The position numbers and the translations under genes were made by a program. The notes under the pieces were generated by a model. The model was not told where the DNA came from. It saw only the letters and a program-made list of their open reading frames with translations, and searched no databases. A DNA stretch of 64,000 bases, from assembly GCF_002217395.1 (NCBI RefSeq), contig NZ_MUHD01000017.1, positions 1 through 64,000 on the forward strand, given 5' to 3'. Source of the DNA: Flavobacterium plurextorum (GTDB lineage Bacteria; Bacteroidota; Bacteroidia; Flavobacteriales; Flavobacteriaceae). This document shows positions 52,114-60,208 of this stretch, piece after piece. The first letter of the stretch is position 1. Each line of letters begins with the position of its first letter.

Positions 52114-52494
52114 TTAGCCTAAAACGTGATGCGCTAAAACTTTTTGAACGTCATAAACATTTACAGATTTGTTAAACTGTTTAACGATACTTGGATTCAG
52201 TTCGCTTGAAACCCATATTTTTAATTCGGCATCAAGGTCAAAAGTTCCAGCAGTTTCTACGCTGAAACGAGTGATGCTTTTGTAAGCAATAGATTTATAT
52301 TCGGTTTTGCTTCCAGTTAATCCTTGTACATCAACTAAGATTAATCTTTTGTTGGTAAAGATAAAAGTATCACGGATTAATTTAAAACCCATTTCAATTT
52401 CTTCATTATCAGTTAATAACTGACCATACTTTTTAAGCAAATCTTCCTGAGTGACAGTACCTGCATTACCCATAAGGGCTGAAAATATTCCCAT
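52114..52494 (-). CDS. PH domain-containing protein (bacterial PH type)
   Basis: A 126-residue cytosolic protein of the bacterial PH-domain family (PF08000 type). GFKLIRDTFIFTNKRLILVDVQGLTGSKTEYKSIAYKSITRFSVETAGTFDLDAELKIWVSS (in parts, about 36-97) shows the characteristic FTNKRLILVD strand pair and the Ser-Ile/Phe-Asp-rich strands of this fold. Function is unknown; family members are small soluble rings in known structures. Monocistronic. Confidence 0.9.
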   Translation of the reverse strand: MGIFSALMGNAGTVTQEDLLKKYGQLLTDNEEIEMGFKLIRDTFIFTNKRLILVDVQGLTGSKTEYKSIAYKSITRFSVETAGTFDLDAELKIWVSSELNPSIVKQFNKSVNVYDVQKVLAHHVLG

Positions 52495-52602
52495 TTTTTT
52501 GTTTTTTACGGTGATTATTGTGTTTATGATTAGGAGTTGTAAAAGTAGAAAAAATAGAATATGTTTAGTTCGGTAAATGTTTCAGTTTTGAAGAAAAAGC
52601 AT

Positions 52603-52631
52603 AAAAAAAGCAGAACCTAAATTCTGCTTTT
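52603..52631 (-). terminator. Terminator of the TonB gene
   Basis: Stem AAAGCAGAA with TTCTGCTTT, seven T on the minus strand; the stem overlaps the region next to the stop codon. Confidence 0.75.
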
Positions 52632-52637
52632 CTATTT

Positions 52638-53468
52638 TTATTCTGCTTCTGTTTTTATTGTTATCGGGAGATTGTAAGCAGTTCTTACTGCTTTACCGTT
52701 TAGTATTCCCGGAGTCCATTTTGTTTTTAATGATTTTAAAACTCTAATCGCTTCTTTCCCCATTCCGTAACCTGGATCATTTTTTACTAGGATGTCTGTA
52801 ATTGAGCCGTCTTTTTCAATTACAAATGAAACATACACTCGTAATGTTTTTTCAGCATCCAATTCTGGTCTGTTAAAGTTGTTTCCAACATAAGCATAGA
52901 ATTTAGCCATTCCACCTGGGAATTCTGGCATTTTGTCTAAAACACTTGTGTTCACAATGCCGTTTCCGTTATCAATTGGCTCAGAAGTTCCTGGGTTTCC
53001 TGTGTTTCCTGTCCCTGGCAAAACATTGACGCTGGTGCCTGTTCCTGTAGTATTTTCTACTATTGGAGCATTGTTTGCATTTGTAGCGATTTCTGGTGTT
53101 GCTTGAGCAGCCGAAGTAACAACTGGATTTGTCAATTGCAAAGCTTCAGTTACTGGTGTTGCAGCCGTTTGTTGAGGTGGTGCGATTGGTGCAGGAGGTT
53201 CAGGCTGTACCTTAATCGGCTCTGTGTTGACTTGCACAACTACCAATGGTTCTGTAATTGGTGTTGCCTCGACAGGATCATGTGTCCTAAATTTATTAAT
53301 CAGCATCGATACGCTTCCTAAGGCTGCTAGTAACAACAATCCCATGAATAGAGCTGTAATAGTAGTTTTAGAATTCTCTTGGCGTAATTGATACGCGCCG
53401 TACTCTTTGTTTTTGTTTTCGAAAACAAGATCAATCCACTTGTTTTCATAGATGCTAGATTTAGACAT
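52638..53468 (-). CDS. TonB-family energy transducer
   Basis: A 276-residue TonB protein that couples the proton motive force to outer membrane receptors. A cytosolic N-terminus (WIDLVFENKNKEYGAYQLRQ, about 11-30, typical for Bacteroidota TonB), one membrane helix (about 38-58), a Pro/Thr/Gln-rich periplasmic spacer (about 65-175) and a C-terminal domain from about 185 (PEFPGGMAKFYAYV to the end) with YVSFVIEKDG and YNLPITIK. No exbB/exbD genes are adjacent. It may serve the SusC-type and HmuR-like receptors in this window, but a genome of this type has several TonB proteins. Confidence 0.92.
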   Translation of the reverse strand: MSKSSIYENKWIDLVFENKNKEYGAYQLRQENSKTTITALFMGLLLLAALGSVSMLINKFRTHDPVEATPITEPLVVVQVNTEPIKVQPEPPAPIAPPQQTAATPVTEALQLTNPVVTSAAQATPEIATNANNAPIVENTTGTGTSVNVLPGTGNTGNPGTSEPIDNGNGIVNTSVLDKMPEFPGGMAKFYAYVGNNFNRPELDAEKTLRVYVSFVIEKDGSITDILVKNDPGYGMGKEAIRVLKSLKTKWTPGILNGKAVRTAYNLPITIKTEAE

Positions 53469-53622
53469 GATTTTTGGGTTTTAAGGTTAAGTAACTTTAA
53501 ATCATACGCAATAAGAATTAGGGTTTTGACAAACAACGCAGAAGTTGATGTTTTAGTGTGTTAAAGTAATTTTTTTAAGAAAAAAGAAGATAATGTGTCA
53601 TTCTTTTCTTAAAGATAATAAA

Positions 53623-54174
53623 TTATCTGTTACGATTAATGATTTCTGCTAACAATTTTTTAGCACGAAGTAACTTTACTTTAACATTACTTAAAGGTTC
53701 GTCTATTTTACTGGCGATTTCTTGATACGTCATTTCTTGAAAATAACGCAGTTGAATTACTTCTTGATAATGAGGTTTTAATTCTTTAATGCACAGAAGC
53801 AGTCGAGACAGGTTTTGCTCGTTAATCAAAGCATCTTCAGCAGAGAGAGTAGTGTCAGCAATATTATAAGCCTGCTGATCTTCGGCATCGGTAATTTCTA
53901 TAAAAAGACTAGTTTTCTTTTTACGCAATAAATCAATATAGACATTTTTGGCAATAGCAATCAGCCAAGTGTTAAACTGAAATTCAGAATTGTAAGAAGC
54001 AATTTTGTCAAACGCTTTCGAAAAGGTTTCAATGGTAATATCTTCGGCAGTCGTTTCGTTTTCTGTTCGTTTAAGCATGAAGCTGTAAACTTCATTCCAA
54101 TAATAATCTAATAAAAAAGTAAAGGCGGCTTGATCGCCTTTTTTTGCTTTTTCTATTTTAGAATTTATTTCCAA
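53623..54174 (-). CDS. ECF-type RNA polymerase sigma factor
   Basis: A 183-residue sigma-70 family factor with regions 2 (about 16-95, DYYWNEVYSFMLKRTENETTAEDITIETFSKAF in parts) and 4 (about 125-180, CIKELKPHYQEVIQLRYFQEMTYQEIASKIDEP in parts). Region 3 is absent, so it is ECF type. Start by position is TTG, inside the last codons of the glycosyltransferase gene (overlap of ten bases), so it is translationally coupled. No anti-sigma factor gene is near. The target genes are unknown; the overlap with a glycosyltransferase suggests an envelope-related role. Confidence 0.93.
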   Translation of the reverse strand: MEINSKIEKAKKGDQAAFTFLLDYYWNEVYSFMLKRTENETTAEDITIETFSKAFDKIASYNSEFQFNTWLIAIAKNVYIDLLRKKKTSLFIEITDAEDQQAYNIADTTLSAEDALINEQNLSRLLLCIKELKPHYQEVIQLRYFQEMTYQEIASKIDEPLSNVKVKLLRAKKLLAEIINRNR

Positions 54175-55271
54175 TATACAGGTTTTGAAAAGATATTAGA
54201 TATAAAGATATTAATTTGCGTGAATATAAGCGCTATTTCTACAACGGGAAACCAAATTTTAATATCATTTTCTTTTAATTTTCCTGCAGAAAACCCAATA
54301 ACAGTCCAAACTATGGTGTAACGAGTTGCAAGAATGGCTAAAACTGCAATCCATTGAAATTGAAAAGCAAGCAGAATTATGACCGACAAAAAGAAAAACA
54401 ATTGCGAGCAGAAGAAAATTCCCAACTGAAATTTGTCGAAAAATTTATAATATTCAGCCGTAGAAACGTGTCTTCTTTTTTGAGTAAACCATTCTTTGTA
54501 AGTTTCCTTTGGTTTAGAGTAAGTAAAACTTTCTGGAGTATAAGAAATGGTTGTGTTCGTTTTATTTGCAGCCTGATTAATAAATAAATCATCATCGCCG
54601 GAACGAACTTGTATGTGCTCAATAAAACCATTGACATTAAAAAATTCTTCTTTTTTGTAAGCTAAATTTCTTCCAACTCCCATGTATGGAAATCCTGCTT
54701 TAGCCCATGAAAAGTATTGAACTGCAGTTAAAATAGTCTCAAAACGAATAATTTTATTTAGTAATGAACGCTCTATTTTTTCGTAACCTCCATATCCTAA
54801 AACAATAGTTTTATTCATTGTAAATTGCGAAGTCATTGCTGTAATCCATTCTTTTGAAGTTGGGTAACAATCAGCATCCGTAAACAATAAATAATCTTTT
54901 TTTGCTGCTTTAATTCCTAATGTTAAAGCGTATTTTTTATTTCCCCAAAAAGCTTCGTTGTTTTTTACTTTAACCAAACGAATATTAGGATATAGATTTT
55001 CAAATTCTTCAAAAACCTCTAAAGTTTCATCACTGGAAGCGTCATCAATTAAAACAATTTCGAAATCAGGATAATTTTGTTCAGCTAATAATGGGATAAA
55101 TTTCTTTACGTTTTCTTCTTCATTTTTTGCGCAGACAATAACTGAAACCGGAATCTTTTTAGGTGTAATGTTTTGAGGTTTAGCGAATGCAAACTTTCCA
55201 AAAATTCCTAAGTAGTAGAAAACTTGAATAAAAACAATAGCAATAAAGAAGTAAAATAAAGTTATAAGCAT
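54165..55271 (-). CDS. Family 2 glycosyltransferase
   Basis: A 368-residue membrane-anchored glycosyltransferase of family GT2. An N-terminal membrane segment (about 4-24), the GT-A domain with VSVIVCAKNEEENVKKFIPLL (about 41-61), VLIDDASSD (about 74-82), LLFTDADCYP (DxD, about 128-137), and the QKRRHVSTAEYYK acceptor region (about 274-286), then two or three C-terminal membrane segments. It would transfer a sugar from a nucleotide or lipid donor in polysaccharide or glycolipid synthesis. The sigma factor gene overlaps its 3' end. Confidence 0.92.
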   Translation of the reverse strand: MLITLFYFFIAIVFIQVFYYLGIFGKFAFAKPQNITPKKIPVSVIVCAKNEEENVKKFIPLLAEQNYPDFEIVLIDDASSDETLEVFEEFENLYPNIRLVKVKNNEAFWGNKKYALTLGIKAAKKDYLLFTDADCYPTSKEWITAMTSQFTMNKTIVLGYGGYEKIERSLLNKIIRFETILTAVQYFSWAKAGFPYMGVGRNLAYKKEEFFNVNGFIEHIQVRSGDDDLFINQAANKTNTTISYTPESFTYSKPKETYKEWFTQKRRHVSTAEYYKFFDKFQLGIFFCSQLFFFLSVIILLAFQFQWIAVLAILATRYTIVWTVIGFSAGKLKENDIKIWFPVVEIALIFTQINIFISNIFSKPVYWK

Positions 55272-55355
55272 ATGGTTTTAATGTCTATTAATATCTGAAA
55301 TTTTGCGAGAACAAAGGTAGTTATGAATTAGTAATTTTCAATGATTAATACACAT

Positions 55356-55970
55356 TTACTTTCGGCATTTCAACATTTCCTTCGCAACAGCAATAGACTG
55401 AGGGTTTTCAGTCTTTTCTAATTCCGTTATTATGTTTTTATAATTGTGATCGTCTCGATTTTGTGATAACTTTTTAGTTGCCTGAATTTCGTCAATTTCT
55501 ATTTCAAAACCAAAAATTCCTCGAGCTTCACGCATTGTTTTAACAGATAAGTCTTCAACTCTAATAGGATTTTCTGAATTTGCTTCGTATTTATCTACTA
55601 GTTTCTTTAGTTGTTCTACCGAAGTTTCGTAGTCAACAATTTTAATTCTTCCATAAACATGTACGGCTATGTAATTCCAAGTTGGTACATTTTCATGATC
55701 GTACCAAGATGAAGATATATAACTGTGTGGTCCTGTAAACACCGCTAGAATTTGATCATTTTCTTTAAAACCTTCTGCTTGAGGATTTAGTTTTGAAATA
55801 TGTCCTTGCAAAATTTCTTTTCCGTCACAATTTATTTCAAGTTCTATCGGAATATGAGTTGCACACAATTTCCCGTTAGTTTGATTAATCAGAATTCCAA
55901 AACTATTTTCTTTTAAAAAAGCTCTGATCTCTTCAGGATTCTCGTTTTTGTATAAGTGAGGTGTGTACAT
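55356..55970 (-). CDS. FMN-binding protein of the PaiB family
   Basis: A 204-residue PaiB-like protein with a split-barrel FMN-binding fold. MYTPHLYKNENPEEIRAFLKENSFGILI (about 1-28), ATHIPIEL (about 38-45), AVFTGPHSYISSSWYD (about 75-90), PTWNYIAVHVYGR (about 95-107) and the C-terminal GFEIEIDEIQATKKLSQNR (about 154-172) fit the family closely. B. subtilis PaiB is described as a transcriptional repressor, but most homologues are probably flavin-binding enzymes. Single gene. Confidence 0.9.
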   Translation of the reverse strand: MYTPHLYKNENPEEIRAFLKENSFGILINQTNGKLCATHIPIELEINCDGKEILQGHISKLNPQAEGFKENDQILAVFTGPHSYISSSWYDHENVPTWNYIAVHVYGRIKIVDYETSVEQLKKLVDKYEANSENPIRVEDLSVKTMREARGIFGFEIEIDEIQATKKLSQNRDDHNYKNIITELEKTENPQSIAVAKEMLKCRK

Positions 55971-55985
55971 ATTGTGTTTTTTGGG

Positions 55986-56055
55986 TTTGTCACATTGAGC
56001 GAAGTCGAAATATTTTTATGTTAATGAGGACTTCGACTTCGCTCAGTCTGACAAA
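55986..56055. repeat. Palindromic repeat with GAGCGAAGTCGAA arms
   Basis: Arms 55986-56009 and 56032-56055 are inverted copies at 22 of 24 positions, around a 22-base loop. This is a well-known type of Flavobacterium intergenic palindrome; translated it gives the artefact HIERSRN. It lies between the PaiB-like gene and murB. Confidence 0.75.
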
Positions 56056-56089
56056 AGTAAATTCATATCGCTTAACGAAATTTACACTT

Positions 56090-57103
56090 TTAAATCACAT
56101 TTACTTCTGCTTCAATATGAATTCCAAAAGTCTCAAAAACCGTTTTCTGAACTTCTTTAGAAACGGCCAAGATTTCCTGTCCTGTTGCATTGCCGTAATT
56201 TACTAAAACTAAAGCTTGGTTTTTATGAACTCCAGCTTCTCCAAAACGTTTTCCTTTTAATCCCGCTTGTTCAATCAGCCATCCTGCAGGAACTTTTACT
56301 TCGGTTTCAGAAACTTCATAAAACTTCATATCAGGGAACTTTTCGTGAATTTTCTCGAAATCAGATTTTAATAAAATTGGGTTCTTAAAAAAACTTCCGC
56401 TGTTTCCTAGTTCTTTTGGATCAGGCAATTTACTTTGTCTAATTGCAATTACGGCATTACTTACCTCTTTCAAAGTTGGTTCAGTAATGTTTTTCTTAGC
56501 CAATTCAGCTAAAATATCGCCATAAGAGGTATTGATTTTATGATTGCGTTTGGTCAATTTGTAAACAACCGAAGTAATGATGAATTGATCTTTTACTTCA
56601 TTTTTGAAAATGCTTTCGCGGTATCCAAAATTACACTCAGCATTAGTAAAAGTTTTCATTTCCTGAGTTGCAATATTCATTGCTTCGCAAGAAACAAAAG
56701 TATCTTTGATTTCAGTTCCGTAAGCACCAATATTCTGTACCGGAGTTGTACCAACATTTCCAGGAATTAAAGACATGTTTTCTAAACCGCCAAAATTGTT
56801 GTCGATTGTCCAAAGTACAAAATCATGCCAAGTCTCGCCAGCCTGACTTTCAACCCAAACAAAATCATCGTCTTCTTTAATGATTTTTTTTCCTTTTAAA
56901 TCAATATGAATAACCAACGCCTCAATGTCTTTAGTCAAAAGCATATTGCTTCCTCCGCCTAAAATGAATTTTTCCTCGTTTTTGTTTTCTTCCAAAATGG
57001 TTTTTAATTCAGCAAGTGAATGAACGGCAGCAAATTTTTTTGCTTTGGCTTCGATGCCAAAAGTATTGTAGTTTTTTAAAGAAAAATTGGATTGGATTTC
57101 CAT
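56090..57103 (-). CDS. murB: UDP-N-acetylenolpyruvoylglucosamine reductase MurB
   Basis: FAD enzyme of peptidoglycan precursor synthesis, 337 residues. SLKNYNTFGI (about 8-17), the FAD-binding LGGGSNMLLT (about 48-57), GLENMSLIPGNVGTTPVQNIGAYGTEI (in parts, about 105-131), GYRESIFK (Tyr, Arg, about 160-167), NSGSFFKNP (catalytic Ser, about 234-242) and the C-terminal IEAEVNVI (Glu near 332) are present. The start is the ATG at 57103. An in-frame start at 57154 is rejected because a -7 element (TACTTTTG, 57152-57159) covers it. Confidence 0.96.
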   Translation of the reverse strand: MEIQSNFSLKNYNTFGIEAKAKKFAAVHSLAELKTILEENKNEEKFILGGGSNMLLTKDIEALVIHIDLKGKKIIKEDDDFVWVESQAGETWHDFVLWTIDNNFGGLENMSLIPGNVGTTPVQNIGAYGTEIKDTFVSCEAMNIATQEMKTFTNAECNFGYRESIFKNEVKDQFIITSVVYKLTKRNHKINTSYGDILAELAKKNITEPTLKEVSNAVIAIRQSKLPDPKELGNSGSFFKNPILLKSDFEKIHEKFPDMKFYEVSETEVKVPAGWLIEQAGLKGKRFGEAGVHKNQALVLVNYGNATGQEILAVSKEVQKTVFETFGIHIEAEVNVI

Positions 57104-57151
57104 AAATAAAAGGCTTTTTTGAGTTCCGAAACTTCGGAAAAATTCTGAGTT

Positions 57152-57159
57152 CAAAAGTA
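57152..57159 (-). promoter_or_regulatory. murB -7 element (TACTTTTG)
   Basis: Exact TAnnTTTG match on the minus strand about 50 bases before the ATG. A 7-base palindrome (TTCCGAA/TTCGGAA, 57124-57139) lies in the predicted leader. Confidence 0.4.
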
Positions 57160-57213
57160 ACGATTATAATTTATTTGAACAGATTTTCTGTAAAAAGACT
57201 TTTCCGAGAATTT

Positions 57214-58317
57214 TTATTTTATGGCTTCAATAAATTGCTGCATTTCCTTCATTGTTCCTATTGTAATTCTTGTCCATTTTCCGTTTTCCTCATAAATCTT
57301 TGTTCCCATTATATTGTGGTTTTCCAATAGCTTAAAGTAATCCTTTTTGTAATTTTCTAAAGAAAAATAAATAAAATTGGAATAGGACGGAATGCAGGTT
57401 AAACCCAATCGAGTAAGTTGTTCTACAGTATATTTCTTTACTTCTTCATTTAAAGAAGATACTTCTTGAATAAATTTTTCATCATTTAAAGATGCAATCG
57501 CCGCAGCCGTTGTTACCACGCTGATGGATAAGTTAGGAGATGATTTTAAAACACTGAGTTCTTCAATTGTAGAAGAGTTTGCAACAGCATAACCTATACG
57601 CGCGCCGGCTAAACCATACATTTTTGAAAAAGTTTTAGTGATTATTAAATTTTTATTCTCGATTACAAGATCGCTTAATGACTGTTCTTTTGTAAAATCG
57701 ATATAAGCCTCATCAACAAAAACAATTGCTTTTTTTGAAGCTTCTTTTACAAAAGAGATTAACTTTTCTCTATCGCAGATTGTTCCTGTTGGATTATTGG
57801 GATTACAGATATAAATCATTTTAGTATCTGAATCGATTGCTTTTAACATTGCTGTTAAGTCATGTTTTTTATCGACAGTTAATGGAACTGTGATTTTTTT
57901 TAATCCTAATTTTTCAGAAGGAAATGTCCAATAATCGAAAGTCTTTTCGGCAAGTATAAAATTGCCTTTCATTAACGCCGTGTATTGAAGTACTAAATCT
58001 AAAATTTCTGTTGAACCAGCGCCCAATAGAATATTATTATCTGAAACTTTATTTTTCTTAGCAATTAAAGAAATTAATTCTCCTGAGGCATTCCAGCCGT
58101 ATCGGTTACTGTTGTTGATGCTTTTTTGCATTGCAAGACGAGCTAGAGGAGATGGTCCGTACGGATTTTCATTCGACCTTAATAAAACAGGAGATTTGTC
58201 TAAAGTTGAAGGAATATAATTTTCTAATGGAGGATTTGCAAATGCTTCAAATTGACAAAAGCCTAATCCTATTGTACCTAACCCGATTTGTTTTAACCAG
58301 TTTCTTCTATTGCTCAT
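57214..58317 (-). CDS. Histidinol-phosphate aminotransferase-like protein with Tat signal
   Basis: A 367-residue fold-type I PLP enzyme. The N-terminus NRRNWLKQIGLGTIGLG (3-19) fits a twin-arginine signal (RRxxLK plus a hydrophobic stretch). After it the sequence follows HisC-type enzymes: LRSNENPYGPSP (about 46-57), GAGSTEILDLVL (99-110), NPNNPTGTI (172-180), DEAY (202-205), and Lys 232 in ITKTFSKMYGLAGARIGYA (226-244) as the Schiff-base residue. No other histidine biosynthesis gene is near. Export of a PLP enzyme after folding is unusual, and a simple metabolic hisC role is unlikely. Downstream gene and upstream gene run the same way, but spacing is wide. Confidence 0.85.
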   Translation of the reverse strand: MSNRRNWLKQIGLGTIGLGFCQFEAFANPPLENYIPSTLDKSPVLLRSNENPYGPSPLARLAMQKSINNSNRYGWNASGELISLIAKKNKVSDNNILLGAGSTEILDLVLQYTALMKGNFILAEKTFDYWTFPSEKLGLKKITVPLTVDKKHDLTAMLKAIDSDTKMIYICNPNNPTGTICDREKLISFVKEASKKAIVFVDEAYIDFTKEQSLSDLVIENKNLIITKTFSKMYGLAGARIGYAVANSSTIEELSVLKSSPNLSISVVTTAAAIASLNDEKFIQEVSSLNEEVKKYTVEQLTRLGLTCIPSYSNFIYFSLENYKKDYFKLLENHNIMGTKIYEENGKWTRITIGTMKEMQQFIEAIK

Positions 58318-58391
58318 ATTGCTTTCAGGATTAAATTAGAAATTCATTTTAACAGTATGTCGCTGAGGTTGAAAAAAAGTTACGCTTGCTG

Positions 58392-59450
58392 TTAAATAGA
58401 TCGAGAGTTGAGAAGTTCATGATATTTATCTGCAATAATTTTCATATTGGAGTTGTAATTTGCGTTTTCTTCTACAAATTTTCTGTTTCTAATAATCGCC
58501 TGATTTCGAGATTCAATATTTTCAAAAGACCAGATTAATTCCTCGGCAAGTTGTTCGTTGTCATCGATCGTAATCAATTGTCCGTTTTCGCGATGCTTGA
58601 TCCAGCTTTGATTTCCTGCAATATCTGAAACTATTGGGTAACATTCACAAGCCATGGCTTCAAATAAAGATGCCGAAACACCTTCGGTAATTGGCATGCT
58701 GATATAAGTGTTTGATTGCTGTAATAATTTTGGAAGTTCTGTATTTGGGATTCTTCCAGTAAAAGTTACTTTGGTTTCAATTTGTAATTTTTTTGCCAAA
58801 TCTTTTAAAAACTGCAATCTTGTTCCGTCACCAACGATAGTTAAGGAAAAATCAATTCCTTTTTGATTAAGAATAAAAAATGCCATTAAAATAGAGTCAT
58901 GTCGATATTCGGGCTGTAAAGAACGAGTGACAATAGCTTCTATTTTGTTTGAATTGTTTGTTGAAGGCGTAAAAAGAGATAAATCGATTCCTTTTGGGAG
59001 AACCAAAACTTTGTTCATGTCAACGCCAGTCGCTTTCATAGAAATTGTCATTACTGGTCCCCAAGCATGAATTAAATGTGCCTTTTTGAATGCATATTTC
59101 TGAATGATTTTTTTTAAAGGATATAAAACCGAATCTTCCGGCCATAAATCTGTGCGGCCTTGCTGTGCAATAGCAATTGTTTTAGAGCCAGATAATGCTG
59201 CAAGAAATCCATAACTTGTGGTTCTTTCAGCAATAACCATGTCTGGTTTTTCTTCTCTAATGATTTTTTGAATTGAAATTGGAGAAAAAAAATACTCTAG
59301 AATACGTTTGAATCGATTAAGTTTTGAATTATTTGGCGTTTGAAGTTCCCAGGTAATAATTTCAAAATCGCCAAATTCTTTTAGACCTTTCATCCAGGTT
59401 ATAGCATCGGCACGATAAGATTCTCCAAGAAAAAGTACTTTTTTGTTCAT
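58392..59450 (-). CDS. Family 4 glycosyltransferase
   Basis: A 352-residue GT-B glycosyltransferase. N-terminal acceptor domain (VLFLGESYRADAITWMKGL, about 5-23), then the nucleotide-sugar domain: VTRSLQPEYRHD (about 183-194), LTIVGDGTRLQFL (about 210-222), VTFTGRIP (about 239-246), and the EGVSASLFEAMACECYPIVSDIAGNQSWI segment (in parts, about 269-297) carrying the EX7E-like pattern. It is soluble or peripherally membrane bound. The acceptor is unknown; it may take part in lipopolysaccharide or capsule synthesis, though no cluster surrounds it. Confidence 0.9.
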   Translation of the reverse strand: MNKKVLFLGESYRADAITWMKGLKEFGDFEIITWELQTPNNSKLNRFKRILEYFFSPISIQKIIREEKPDMVIAERTTSYGFLAALSGSKTIAIAQQGRTDLWPEDSVLYPLKKIIQKYAFKKAHLIHAWGPVMTISMKATGVDMNKVLVLPKGIDLSLFTPSTNNSNKIEAIVTRSLQPEYRHDSILMAFFILNQKGIDFSLTIVGDGTRLQFLKDLAKKLQIETKVTFTGRIPNTELPKLLQQSNTYISMPITEGVSASLFEAMACECYPIVSDIAGNQSWIKHRENGQLITIDDNEQLAEELIWSFENIESRNQAIIRNRKFVEENANYNSNMKIIADKYHELLNSRSI

Positions 59451-59466
59451 TAATTATCATTTGTTT

Positions 59467-59515
59467 TTTGCCACAGCTTAAAAGAATTACTTTAATCTTT
59501 TTAATCTGTGGCAAA
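59467..59515. repeat. Inverted repeat TTTGCCACAG ... CTGTGGCAAA
   Basis: Perfect 10-base ends (59467-59476 with 59506-59515) plus further inner pairing of TTAAAAG with CTTTTTAA. It is a spacer palindrome of the same general class as those at 31750, 40851 and 60997. Confidence 0.6.
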
Positions 59516-59520
59516 TAAAA

Positions 59521-60198
59521 CTAAAATTCTTCTGTGTCTAAAGCGCGATTGATAAAATCATTTAAAGGTTTTAATGCGATTAGTTTTTTACTCATTTTCG
59601 AAACAAAATCTTTCTCAGTCACTTCAGAGATGTCGTATTTTTGAGTTGCAGTAAAGCTTTTTAGTTTTAAAAACTCAATTGCAGGATGATCTTTTTCGTA
59701 ACCTCTCGGCGGATTTTTAAGTGAGTTGTTTTCTTTTACATCTAAACTTCCAAATTCTTTTTTGAAGTTTTTATCCGCTAGAAGTGCTTCTAGATCATCA
59801 TGGAAAAATGCAATTTCTTTACGGACTTTTTTTAAATCTTCAGATTCTGGAGAGTAAAATCCGCCTGCGATAAAACTAGCGCCTTTTTCGATATGAACAT
59901 AATATCCCGCTCGGTTTAAGCCTTTTGTTCCACCAGAAAGCCAAACACCTAAATGAGCTTTATAAGGAGATTTGTCTTTTGAGAATCGAATGTCGCGGTT
60001 GATTCTGAAAGTGCAGTTTTTAACTTCTAATAATTCTAACGAAGAATCAAGTGGTTTCATCGCGTCTAGAAAATCACTTACCAATTGATGGTAATCTTTT
60101 TTGAAGATTTCGTAGCGCTTTTTATTGTCTTGAAACCAATCTCGATTGTTGTTTTTCTTTAAATCGTCTAAAAATTGCAATGATTCTTTCGTTAGCAT
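59521..60198 (-). CDS. DUF2461 domain-containing protein
   Basis: A 225-residue cytosolic protein. FLDDLKKNNNRDWFQDNKKRYE (about 9-30), RINRDIRFSKDKSPYKAHLGVWLS (about 65-88) and AGYYVHIEKGASFIAGGFYSPE (about 97-118) are the well conserved blocks of DUF2461, a family of unknown function that resembles DNA- or toxin-associated proteins only in speculation. The next gene upstream (rhodanese-thioredoxin lipoprotein) is 10 bases away, so they form one transcription unit. Confidence 0.9.
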   Translation of the reverse strand: MLTKESLQFLDDLKKNNNRDWFQDNKKRYEIFKKDYHQLVSDFLDAMKPLDSSLELLEVKNCTFRINRDIRFSKDKSPYKAHLGVWLSGGTKGLNRAGYYVHIEKGASFIAGGFYSPESEDLKKVRKEIAFFHDDLEALLADKNFKKEFGSLDVKENNSLKNPPRGYEKDHPAIEFLKLKSFTATQKYDISEVTEKDFVSKMSKKLIALKPLNDFINRALDTEEF

Positions 60199-60208
60199 AT
60201 TTTATGTT

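Noticed and set aside
55961..56206. 81-codon frame containing HIERSRN
   Set aside because: It is a translation of the intergenic palindrome and of the murB antisense strand.
57104..57154. Extended N-terminus of MurB
   Set aside because: The extra 17 residues have no family similarity and the upstream start lies in a -7 promoter element.
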